A stretch of 5,206 nucleotides of DNA from Gammaproteobacteria bacterium UBA4475 (GTDB taxonomy: Bacteria; Pseudomonadota; Gammaproteobacteria; Pseudomonadales; Azotimanducaceae): positions 1 to 5,206 of the forward strand of contig DGOD01000345.1 in the NCBI GenBank assembly GCA_002389265.1, written 5' to 3'. The notes under the pieces were generated by a model, which did not search any database, was not told the origin of the DNA, and saw only the letters and a list, made by a program, of their open reading frames with translations. Below, in pieces: positions 1 through 5,179 of the stretch; the first letter of the stretch is position 1; the number at the start of each line of letters is the position of its first letter. Made by a program: the position numbers and the translations under genes.

Positions 1-422
1 TCTTCTACCGCCTCAACATCAGACACCAGGGGATGCTGATTGTCCTGCGCGAACTGATTGACTTGTGCCGACTTGGTCTCAGCAATATCCCGAGTATAAA
101 TCCCACAGGTTGCTCGACCCACCGTATGAACTGCCAACATAATCTGAGTCGCCTTCTCTCGATTCATGGCAAAGAATGTTTGCAGCACCTCAATGACAAA
201 TTCCATCGGCGTATAGTCGTCGTTAAGCAAAATAACCTTATACATTGCCGGTGACTTTAATTGTGGTTTCGCCCGCTCGATCACCGTATCGATGCCCCGG
301 TGATTACCATCCTGGTCGCTATCATCACCACTGTTCGTGGGTCCCGCGACTTCAGGCAATAGTCGCTTTAACAACATTGCGTTTTGGGATCGGATTATTT
401 GGATATCATCTACCTTACTCAT
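1..422 (-). CDS. clpS: ATP-dependent Clp protease adaptor protein ClpS (3' end cut by window edge)
   Basis: ClpS binds the N-domain of the ClpA unfoldase and hands it N-degron substrates for degradation by ClpP in the cytoplasm. The 140 visible codons contain the whole ClpS core: [20 protein letters not shown] (about residues 61-80), [20 protein letters not shown] (about 85-104) and the C-terminal [19 protein letters not shown]. The N-degron pocket residues are present: Asn67, Asp68 and His99, matching E. coli Asn34, Asp35 and His66. Only a few C-terminal residues should be missing. The start chosen is ATG at 422, preceded by a GAGAG element; it gives about 33 more N-terminal residues than E. 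coli ClpS, and the extra part is Gly/Asp/Asn-rich and probably disordered. A second in-frame ATG at 377 (Met16) would give a length closer to Pseudomonas ClpS but lacks an obvious ribosome binding site. clpA normally lies just downstream, beyond the left edge. Confidence 0.95.
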   Translation of the reverse strand, partial: MSKVDDIQIIRSQNAMLLKRLLPEVAGPTNSGDDSDQDGNHRGIDTVIERAKPQLKSPAMYKVILLNDDYTPMEFVIEVLQTFFAMNREKATQIMLAVHTVGRATCGIYTRDIAETKSAQVNQFAQDNQHPLVSDVEAVE

Positions 423-554
423 GCCACTCTCAGTCCATAACGACGCAGATCATCTTCTCAACAGCTTCCTGTCAATCACCAGAACTGTCCATTCCAGCAG
501 AAAATCGACTGGGATAAAACCATTTCTTTGTAGGGTGATTTCAAAAATGACTGC

Positions 555-587
555 AACCGCCTAGTGATAGGGATATGGCGGTTTTTC
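555..587 (+). terminator. Rho-independent terminator-like hairpin in the clpS-rluE gap
   Basis: The arms AACCGCC (555-561) and GGCGGTT (577-583) pair perfectly over 7 bp, with five G-C pairs, around a 15-nt loop. The right arm runs into TTTTT (582-586). On the minus strand the hairpin is not directly followed by a T-run, so it is oriented to stop plus-strand transcription. No plus-strand gene ends upstream; it may end a small RNA, or stop transcripts running antisense to clpS from further left. The loop is longer than typical, which lowers confidence. Confidence 0.5.
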
Positions 588-644
588 TAAATTAATCAAG
601 GGTTTTGCACTTGACGAATCACGAATTGACAAAAATAGCGCCGC

Positions 645-658
645 ACTTGGCGCCAAGT
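645..658. repeat. Perfect 14-bp palindrome ACTTGGCGCCAAGT
   Basis: The 14 bases equal their own reverse complement. They lie 13 bp downstream of a perfect TTGACA hexamer (626-631), covering the place where a -10 box would be expected, and no TATAAT-like sequence is present there. A dimeric repressor site is one reading; chance, or an RNA hairpin without a loop, are others. No factor can be named. Confidence 0.35.
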
Positions 659-824
659 TCAATGGATAGGGACCCTCACACAGCCCAAATTAGCCGCCGT
701 CGACGCATCATCATCAACGCCCAGTCAGAATCTGTACTGCTAAAAATATTTCGGGTCCTGTTATTGATTCAGATTGATGGTACATGGCTAGCTCGCGTCC
801 TTAAAAAACCGCTGATAACCGCCG

Positions 825-868
825 GCCAAAGACGTTATCATTGGTCTCCAATCTCACTTTGGCTTTTT
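825..868 (+). terminator. Nested hairpin plus T-run just upstream of rluE (terminator or attenuator)
   Basis: The outer arms GCCAAAG (825-831) and CTTTGGC (857-863) form 7 perfect base pairs followed directly by TTTTT (864-868). Inside the 25-nt loop is a second hairpin, ATTGG (840-844) with CCAAT (848-852) around TCT. A competing pairing exists: GATAAC (814-819) with GTTATC (834-839) would link bases outside the left arm to bases inside the loop, giving a possible alternative fold. The structure ends 37 bp before the rluE ATG. It could end a plus-strand transcript arising in the clpS-rluE gap, or attenuate rluE. The hairpin and T-run are read directly; the function is inferred. Confidence 0.5.
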
Positions 869-905
869 ACGTGCCACGCCAGCAACTGACATTCAGCGAA
901 CCCTT

Positions 906-1448
906 ATGTCGACCCTGATTGCCTTTAACAAGCCCTTTGATGTCCTGAGTCAGTTTCGGCCCATTGAGGGTCGGTCAACGCTGAAGGACTTTATCAATGT
1001 GCCCGCTGTTTATCCGGCTGGACGACTTGATCGAGACTCGGAGGGACTGCTGCTGCTCACCGATGATGGGCCGCTACAAGCTCGAATCAGCAACCCCCGA
1101 TTCAAACTCGCGAAGACCTATTGGGCCCAAGTTGAGGGCAGTATTACACCACAAGCGCTGGACCAACTGCGCAAGGGCGTCCTGTTGAAAGATGGTATGA
1201 CTCGCCCAGCTGAAGCCAGACTACTGGAGTCAGCGCCCCTACCGCCTCGCGTACCGTCTATTAGGGAACGAAAGCACATTCCCACCACTTGGATCGCCTT
1301 GACCATTCGAGAAGGCCGAAACCGGCAAGTTAGACGAATGACGGCGGCCGTCGGCTTCCCGACTCTGCGCCTGTATCGCTATCAAATTGGCGACTGGACG
1401 ACGGACGGCATTGCGGTGGGCGGCTATCAACAACTCACCGTAACCTAA
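906..1448 (+). CDS. rluE: 23S rRNA pseudouridine(2457) synthase RluE
   Basis: RluE isomerises uridine 2457 of 23S rRNA to pseudouridine, in the cytoplasm. The 180-residue product begins directly with the catalytic fold ([14 protein letters not shown], residues 4-17) and lacks the basic N-terminal tail of about 50 residues found in E. coli RluE. The RsuA/RluB/E/F signature [10 protein letters not shown] (39-48) is intact, with Asp42 as the expected catalytic aspartate. The later family motifs [23 protein letters not shown] (about 134-156) and [11 protein letters not shown] (119-129) match E. coli RluE closely, which favours RluE over RluB or RluF. The ATG at 906 fits the conserved fold start, but no good ribosome binding site precedes it (only a weak AGCGA); the frame stays open upstream to a stop at 816. 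The gene converges on moaE with 5 bp between stop codons. Confidence 0.93.
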   Translation: MSTLIAFNKPFDVLSQFRPIEGRSTLKDFINVPAVYPAGRLDRDSEGLLLLTDDGPLQARISNPRFKLAKTYWAQVEGSITPQALDQLRKGVLLKDGMTRPAEARLLESAPLPPRVPSIRERKHIPTTWIALTIREGRNRQVRRMTAAVGFPTLRLYRYQIGDWTTDGIAVGGYQQLTVT

Positions 1449-1453
1449 GTAAC

Positions 1454-1921
1454 TTAACGCTCCGTTGAGCGCCAGGCCTTGGCCGTTTCGACATCACTAT
1501 CTCGAGTAGTGAGCCAACGGGGCCCATCTACAGATTGCTCTTTCTTCCAGAATGCTGCTCGAGTCTTGAGAAAGTCGATAATATATTCACAAGCATTGAA
1601 TGCGTCGCCCCGATGCAGGCTCGCAACGCCGACAAAAACGATGGGCTCTGAGGGCAACAACTCACCCACCCGATGGATCACAGTGACCGCCAGCACCTGC
1701 CAACGCTCGCCGGCTTCAGCGATAATTTGCGCTATCTGCTTTTCCGTCATACCCGGGTAATGTTCCAAAAACAAGCCGCTGACGCCGGCGTTTTCGTTAA
1801 TGTCACGTACCAGTCCCGTAAAACTTGTAATCGCGCCAACCTGATTCGAGACTCGCCCCAGCTCTCGCGTTTCGTCCCCCGTATCGAATGCCGCCACCTG
1901 AACGCTGATCTTGATGTGCAT
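1454..1921 (-). CDS. moaE: Molybdopterin synthase catalytic (large) subunit MoaE
   Basis: MoaE pairs with MoaD to form molybdopterin synthase, which places two sulfurs on cyclic pyranopterin monophosphate to give molybdopterin. The 155-residue product is close to the 150 of E. coli and aligns with almost no gap. Conserved segments are ITSFTGLVRD (31-40), LEHYPGMTEK (52-61), VTVIHRVGEL (79-88), IVFVGVASLHRGDAF (94-108) and FLKTRAAFWKKE (117-128). The active-site residues known from E. coli fall at the same numbers: Arg39, His103, Arg104, Lys119 and Lys126. The frame stays open upstream through moaD to 2062, but ATG 1921 is the right start: it gives the family length and sits 2 bp after the moaD stop with AGGCGG upstream. 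It is the last gene of moaCDE. Confidence 0.95.
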   Translation of the reverse strand: MHIKISVQVAAFDTGDETRELGRVSNQVGAITSFTGLVRDINENAGVSGLFLEHYPGMTEKQIAQIIAEAGERWQVLAVTVIHRVGELLPSEPIVFVGVASLHRGDAFNACEYIIDFLKTRAAFWKKEQSVDGPRWLTTRDSDVETAKAWRSTER

Positions 1922-1923
1922 CA

Positions 1924-2175
1924 CTAGCCGCCTGTCACTGGTGGAAAGAAGGCCACTTCGTCGCCGAAATGGATGACATGTTGATAATCCACCATCGTCT
2001 GATTCACCGCCACCAACGTGTTCTCGCGATTCAAGGCCTCGGACCACTTGGCACCGTGGCATTCCACCAGCGACTTGACCAGATCGGCCACCGTCGATTC
2101 GCCATCAATCGCCATCTCAGTCTCATTTAACCCAAGATCCTCACGGATACTGGCAAAAAAAATCACTTTAACCAT
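1924..2175 (-). CDS. moaD: Molybdopterin synthase sulfur carrier (small) subunit MoaD
   Basis: MoaD is a ubiquitin-like beta-grasp protein. Its C-terminal glycine is adenylated by MoeB and turned into a thiocarboxylate, the sulfur donor used by MoaE. The 83-residue product has the family length, starts with the typical first strand ([14 protein letters not shown], residues 2-15), has the [16 protein letters not shown] ending (68-83), and finishes exactly with the required Gly-Gly. The ATG at 2175 overlaps the moaC stop by 8 bp (ATGGTTAA), so translation is probably coupled; an AGGAG element lies about 12 nt upstream within moaC. moaE begins 2 bp after the stop. The tight spacing of the three genes supports one mRNA and balanced synthesis of the two synthase subunits. 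Confidence 0.95.
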   Translation of the reverse strand: MVKVIFFASIREDLGLNETEMAIDGESTVADLVKSLVECHGAKWSEALNRENTLVAVNQTMVDYQHVIHFGDEVAFFPPVTGG

Positions 2176-2656
2176 TGGCCTGCCAATCTCCTGATTTTCC
2201 GCCTGACTTCGCCAGGACCCTTATGCCGTTGATCTCCATTGTTTTATCAACCGCCTTACACATGTCAAACACTGTCAGAGCGGCCACTGATGCTGCGGTC
2301 AAGGCTTCCATCTCAACCCCGGTCTGACCACTGAGCTTGCAGGTCGCTTGAATCAGGACTCGGTTTTGGGCGGCATCCACGTCAAACTCAACCGCCACCG
2401 AGCTTAAGGCTAATGGATGACACAGGGGGATCAGATCAGCGCATTTCTTGGCCGCCTGAATACCAGCGATTCGCGCAACTGCCAAAACATCGCCTTTCTT
2501 GTGCCCACCCGCCTGAATCAATGCTAGTGTCGCCGCCTGCATGCTGATACTCGCCTCGGCGACCGCTACCCGCGTCGTCACTTGTTTCTCGCTGATGTCG
2601 ACCATGCGTGCGTTTCCTGCAGCGTCGAGATGAGTCAATTTATTGGCTTCGGCCAT
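2168..2656 (-). CDS. moaC: Cyclic pyranopterin monophosphate synthase MoaC
   Basis: MoaC converts the 3',8-cyclo-GTP made by the radical-SAM enzyme MoaA into cyclic pyranopterin monophosphate, the first stable intermediate of molybdenum cofactor synthesis. The 162-residue product matches E. coli MoaC throughout: [16 protein letters not shown] (7-22), [18 protein letters not shown] (53-70), [12 protein letters not shown] (74-85), [15 protein letters not shown] (113-127), FDMCKAVDK (130-138) and AKSGGKSGD (149-157). The catalytic residues Lys54, Asp131 and Lys134 correspond to E. coli Lys51, Asp128 and Lys131. ATG 2656 gives the family length; the only upstream purine stretch is a weak TGGA. 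It is first in the moaCDE operon, divergent from nudJ. moaA and moaB, which flank it in E. coli, are missing here and must be elsewhere if the pathway is complete. Confidence 0.96.
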   Translation of the reverse strand: MAEANKLTHLDAAGNARMVDISEKQVTTRVAVAEASISMQAATLALIQAGGHKKGDVLAVARIAGIQAAKKCADLIPLCHPLALSSVAVEFDVDAAQNRVLIQATCKLSGQTGVEMEALTAASVAALTVFDMCKAVDKTMEINGIRVLAKSGGKSGDWQANG

Positions 2657-2761
2657 GGCTAATATCCAGTTGATTTATTCGCGTTCAATCGCGTTACAAT
2701 ATCTGTTGAAACCCAGGTTACCGCGAGCCCAGCTCAGCAATACCTAAACGGAGTCTATTCT
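2657..2761. promoter_or_regulatory. Divergent moaC / nudJ promoter region
   Basis: These 105 bp must carry the start signals of both the leftward moaCDE operon and rightward nudJ. For nudJ, TACAAT (2695-2700) is a good -10 box; the best -35 is TTGATT (2670-2675), but the spacing of 19 bp is longer than ideal. Transcription from it would give a leader of roughly 55 nt. For moaC, a TTGAAC to GATATT pair (about 2687 down to 2660) has 16-bp spacing but ends so near the ATG that the mRNA would be almost leaderless, so it is weak. No molybdenum-cofactor riboswitch-sized leader fits between moaC and these boxes. Confidence 0.45.
2679..2695. repeat. Two TCGCGTT direct repeats with 10-bp period in the divergent promoter
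   Basis: TCGCGTT occurs at 2679-2685 and again at 2689-2695. The repeats are one helical turn apart and lie between the proposed nudJ -35 and -10 boxes, also just ahead of moaC. That is a plausible place for a regulator touching one face of the DNA. Seven bases twice is little evidence, and no factor is suggested by the sequence. Confidence 0.3.
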
Positions 2762-3202
2762 ATGGCCTGGCCGCCGCATATAACAGTCGCAACCATCGTT
2801 AAAGACGCTGATCGTTATCTCATGGTCGAAGAGTGGATTGCTGGCGAGCTGGTTTTGAACCAACCTGCGGGGCATCTTGAGCCCAATGAAACCCTGCACG
2901 CTGCGGCCTTACGCGAAACCCTCGAGGAGACCGCCTGGCAGGTGCAACTTACCAGCCTAACCGGCATTTATCACTACTACGCGCCCAATGTCGATATCGT
3001 TTATCAGCGCCTGACATTTGCCGCCGCCCCGTTGCATCTGACTTCAGCGCCCCTTGATTCCGACATCCACAGTGTTCAGTGGCTCAGTCTCGACGCCATT
3101 CGGCAGAGACGTTTGCGCAGCCCCCTGGTTCTGCAGTGCATCGAGGACTATGAGGCGGGCCAGTCTGCACCACTGGATTTTATCAAGCACCTGAGCGCAT
3201 AG
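2762..3202 (+). CDS. nudJ: Nudix hydrolase NudJ (YmfB family phosphatase)
   Basis: NudJ homologues remove phosphate from nucleoside di- and triphosphates and from the thiamine precursor HMP-pyrophosphate, using a metal ion held by the Nudix box. The 146-residue product has the box at residues 37-59, GHLEPNE...RETLEETAW, with Glu43, Arg51, Glu52, Glu55 and Glu56 in place. The usual glycine near its end (EETG) is alanine here (Ala58). Other segments match E. coli NudJ: PHITVATIV (5-13), LNQPAGHLE (32-40), DSDIHSVQWLS (99-109) and LRSPLVLQCIEDYEAGQ (118-134). The ATG at 2762 has a clear GGAG (2750-2753) 8 nt upstream. The position ahead of mnmA is the conserved one. The precise substrate cannot be read from sequence. 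Confidence 0.9.
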   Translation: MAWPPHITVATIVKDADRYLMVEEWIAGELVLNQPAGHLEPNETLHAAALRETLEETAWQVQLTSLTGIYHYYAPNVDIVYQRLTFAAAPLHLTSAPLDSDIHSVQWLSLDAIRQRRLRSPLVLQCIEDYEAGQSAPLDFIKHLSA

Positions 3203-3230
3203 CCGCCGACTCGACTTCTTGCCTCTCAAG

Positions 3231-3306
3231 CCCTATCCGCCCCCTTATTTGCCACCCCCCTATCTGCGCCCCCTATCTGCGCCCCTTGTCCGCCCCCCCT
3301 ATTTGC
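3231..3306 (+). repeat. C-rich degenerate tandem repeat, about 13-bp period, six units
   Basis: Six copies of TATYYGC-like heptamers start at 3234, 3246, 3261, 3274, 3287 and 3300, separated by runs of three to seven C. The spacings are 12, 15, 13, 13 and 13 bp. Two consecutive 13-mers, CCCCTATCTGCGC at 3257-3269 and 3270-3282, are identical. Of the 76 bases, 41 are C, 20 T, 9 G and 6 A. A weak seventh unit may follow near 3313. The array lies 28 bp after the nudJ stop. As RNA it is C-rich and G-poor with regularly spaced YC pairs, as in Rho-binding (rut) sites; as DNA the minus strand has six G-runs of three or more. Either role is inference. Confidence 0.8.
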
Positions 3307-3312
3307 TGCGCT

Positions 3313-3431
3313 AATCTGTCAGGAAGGTGCGACGATTTGCCAAACTGCTGACTCAACCATGGATGTCAGAGGGCTGCTGACGTAAAATGTTGGTTTTAAC
3401 CGATTCATTTTTAAAAGGCCGATTCGACCTT
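3313..3431 (+). promoter_or_regulatory. mnmA leader: candidate -10 box and repeated hairpin-forming motif
   Basis: CTGCTGAC occurs at 3345-3352 and 3374-3381, and GTCAG at 3318-3322 and 3365-3369. GTCAG 3365-3369 can pair with CTGAC 3377-3381 around a 7-nt loop, while the outer copies can pair with each other or crosswise, so alternative folds are possible. TAAAAT (3383-3388) matches the -10 consensus at five of six bases but has only a poor -35 (TGGATG, 3360-3365). If transcription begins just after it, the mRNA would start downstream of the ATG at 3387 and support the mnmA start at 3432. Promoter identity is tentative. Confidence 0.35.
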
Positions 3432-4556
3432 ATGCAGTACCCACGACTCAACAGACCCGTTGCAGACACAACGGTAATAGTCGGCATGTCTGGCGGTGTC
3501 GACTCGTCTGTCGCTGCCCTGTTGTTGCGCGACGCCGGCTTTCGGGTCGAAGGTCTGTTTATGAAAAACTGGGAAGAAGATGACGGCAGCGAGTACTGCA
3601 CGGCCCGCGAGGATCTTGAAGACGCCCGCCAGGTTTGCGACCGATTGGGCATCAAGCTCCATGAAGCCAATTTTGCCGCCGAATACTGGGATAACGTGTT
3701 CGCGCATTTCCTGAGCGAATATCAACAAGGACGGACGCCAAATCCAGATATCCTGTGCAATCGGGAAATCAAATTTAAAGTGTTTCTTGAATATGCTCAG
3801 GTTTTGGGCGCAGAACTGATTGCCACTGGGCACTACGCGCGCCTTGAACATGGCGAAAACGAAACGCGCCTCCTGAAGGCGATCGATGGCAACAAAGATC
3901 AAAGCTATTTTCTGCAGTCCGTGGCCGGTAGCCAATTCAGACACTGCCTGTTTCCGCTGGGCGAGCTAGAAAAAACTGAGGTCAGGCGAATCGCCGAAGC
4001 CCATGACCTGGTGACCTTTGATAAGAAAGACTCAACGGGCATCTGCTTTATTGGTGAGCGCCGCTTTAAAGACTTTCTTGAGCAATATCTGCCGGCTCAG
4101 CCTGGCGACATCAAAAACCTCGACAATCAAATCCTCGGCCAACACCAAGGGCTGATGTATTACACGCTGGGCCAACGCCAAGGGCTGCGCATCGGTGGGG
4201 TACAACAAGCGGCGGAGGCACCCTGGTACGTGGTTGAGAAGGATCTGACTGGCAATATACTGCGAGTCGCCCAGGGGAACCGCCACGATGCGCTGTATTG
4301 TGGAGCCCTAGCTTGTCACGAGATTCAATGGGTCAACGATCCACCCGCTCTGCCCTGCCAATTAGCCGTCAAAGTGCGTTATCGCCAGGCCGATCAGATC
4401 GCGATGTTGGCCGCGACCGACGAGGGCTACAGCGTAGTTTTCGATGCGCCTCAGCGGGCGGTCACGCCTGGCCAATGGGTGTGCTTTTATCACGCTGATG
4501 TGTGCCTCGGTGGCGGCATCATCGACTCCACGACGCCATTGGTACCTTCCCATTGA
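3432..4556 (+). CDS. mnmA: tRNA-specific 2-thiouridylase MnmA
   Basis: MnmA adenylates C2 of wobble uridine 34 in the tRNAs for Lys, Glu and Gln, then inserts sulfur delivered by the Tus relay to give 2-thiouridine. The 374-residue product (E. coli 368) carries the PP-loop GMSGGVDSS (18-26), MKNWEEDDG (44-52), [10 protein letters not shown] (81-90), and the two catalytic cysteines: Cys109 in [12 protein letters not shown] and Cys205 in [10 protein letters not shown]. The C-terminal [19 protein letters not shown] and VCLGGGII segments are intact. The start is chosen at ATG 3432 because it gives the family length. An in-frame ATG at 3387 would add 15 residues not typical of MnmA; AGAGGG lies 13 nt before it and AAGG 13 nt before 3432, so ribosome binding sites do not decide. 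The stop overlaps the hflD start. Common synonym: trmU. Confidence 0.96.
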   Translation: MQYPRLNRPVADTTVIVGMSGGVDSSVAALLLRDAGFRVEGLFMKNWEEDDGSEYCTAREDLEDARQVCDRLGIKLHEANFAAEYWDNVFAHFLSEYQQGRTPNPDILCNREIKFKVFLEYAQVLGAELIATGHYARLEHGENETRLLKAIDGNKDQSYFLQSVAGSQFRHCLFPLGELEKTEVRRIAEAHDLVTFDKKDSTGICFIGERRFKDFLEQYLPAQPGDIKNLDNQILGQHQGLMYYTLGQRQGLRIGGVQQAAEAPWYVVEKDLTGNILRVAQGNRHDALYCGALACHEIQWVNDPPALPCQLAVKVRYRQADQIAMLAATDEGYSVVFDAPQRAVTPGQWVCFYHADVCLGGGIIDSTTPLVPSH

Positions 4557-5179
4557 GTACTTACTGGCAGGAGCGCACGCTAGCGCTGGCCGGCTTGATT
4601 CAGACAGTCCACCAGGTCTCGAGTATCGCCAGAACCGGCCTGCTTGCGAGAGACTCCATGGAACAGAGCCTGGCGAGTATTTTTGTCCAAAACCCGCACA
4701 CCGTTAGCGATGTGTACGCGGGCGAGCGCGGCGTGCGCACTGGACTCGGTGCGCTCGGCGACATGCTCAAAGGCTTTAACCTGCAGGATCACGGCGACCT
4801 GTTACGCTATATGTTCGCTGTGATCAGCCTCGAGCGTGCATTATCCGCTGACCCTGTCATGCTTAAGATGCTGGGCGAGCGGATTGCCAGCATTGAAGAA
4901 CAACGCCTATTCAGGCAGCAGTATCAGTCAGGCATTGACGACGCCACCATCGTCGAGCTCGCCGAGCTTTACCAAGCAACCTTGGGCAAAATAGAGCCCA
5001 GAATCAAAGTTTCCGGAAGTCGCCAACAGTTGCAGATACCGGCGAATATTAATCGCATCCGCGCATTATTGCTGGCTGCGGTTCGCGCCGCCGTGCTCTG
5101 GCGCCAAGTGGGCGGAAGACGATGGCAGTTCCTGATCAGCCGCGGTCGAATGCAGGAAGCTTTATACAATATTCATTAA
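4553..5179 (+). CDS. hflD: High-frequency lysogenization protein HflD homologue
   Basis: HflD is a mostly helical protein found at the inner face of the cytoplasmic membrane; in E. coli it binds phage lambda CII and lowers lysogeny, but its housekeeping role is unclear. The 208-residue product (E. coli 213) has the family's [14 protein letters not shown] near its start (9-22), [12 protein letters not shown] (57-68), ISLERALS (91-98), [10 protein letters not shown] (147-156) and the highly conserved [19 protein letters not shown] (170-188). No signal peptide or true transmembrane helix is seen. The start is set at TTG 4553: it places TLALAG at residue 9 exactly as in E. coli and overlaps the mnmA stop as TTGA, suggesting translational coupling. 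An ATG at 4502 in the same frame would add 17 atypical residues inside mnmA. purB usually follows. Confidence 0.92.
   Translation: MSTYWQERTLALAGLIQTVHQVSSIARTGLLARDSMEQSLASIFVQNPHTVSDVYAGERGVRTGLGALGDMLKGFNLQDHGDLLRYMFAVISLERALSADPVMLKMLGERIASIEEQRLFRQQYQSGIDDATIVELAELYQATLGKIEPRIKVSGSRQQLQIPANINRIRALLLAAVRAAVLWRQVGGRRWQFLISRGRMQEALYNIH

Larger units (their letters stand above)
423..905. other. 483-bp interval without a supportable gene, between clpS and rluE
   Basis: No reading frame on either strand looks like a protein I recognise. The longest plus-strand frame inside it (605-889, TTG start, 94 codons) has no ribosome binding site, an Arg-run and no family motif, and its 3' part runs through a terminator-like hairpin, so I do not call it. 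The interval does hold two plus-strand terminator-like hairpins (555-587 and 825-868), a perfect 14-bp palindrome (645-658), and a TTGACA hexamer at 626-631 that lacks a matching -10 box. The clpS promoter should lie in its left part, reading leftward, but I found no convincing pair of boxes. In E. coli and Pseudomonas, icd lies next to this group; it is absent here, so the interval may mark a gene loss or rearrangement (inference). Confidence 0.6.

Noticed and set aside
337..564. 75-codon plus-strand frame ending in the first terminator hairpin
   Set aside because: Its 5' part is antisense to clpS, no family resemblance, and the stop lies inside the hairpin loop; most likely a shadow of clpS plus chance.
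551..564. Possible short leader peptide (ATG ACT GCA ACC GCC TAG, about 547-564) before the hairpin at 555-587, as in amino-acid attenuators
   Set aside because: Five codons only, no run of a regulatory amino acid, and no biosynthetic gene directly downstream.
605..889. 94-codon plus-strand frame with TTG start in the clpS-rluE gap
   Set aside because: No ribosome binding site, no recognisable domain, unlikely composition (Arg and Ile runs), and it reads through a terminator-like hairpin.
1458..1471. CGCTC-CGTT-GAGCG hairpin at the end of moaE as a terminator
   Set aside because: Only 5 bp and no continuous T-run on either strand.
1922..2062. 47-residue N-terminal extension of MoaE in the open frame above ATG 1921
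   Set aside because: It overlaps moaD in another frame and is absent from MoaE proteins; ATG 1921 gives the exact family numbering of active-site residues.
3231..3306. CRISPR array
   Set aside because: The units are 13 bp with almost no spacer sequence, far below CRISPR repeat and spacer lengths, and no cas gene is present.
3359..3385. Eight-codon upstream ORF (ATG 3359 to TAA 3385) ending just before the ATG at 3387
   Set aside because: No ribosome binding site ahead of it and no regulatory codon run; probably chance.
3411..3944. 177-codon minus-strand frame opposite mnmA, and other long frames antisense to mnmA and hflD
   Set aside because: Fully inside unmistakable mnmA coding sequence; open only because of its codon use.
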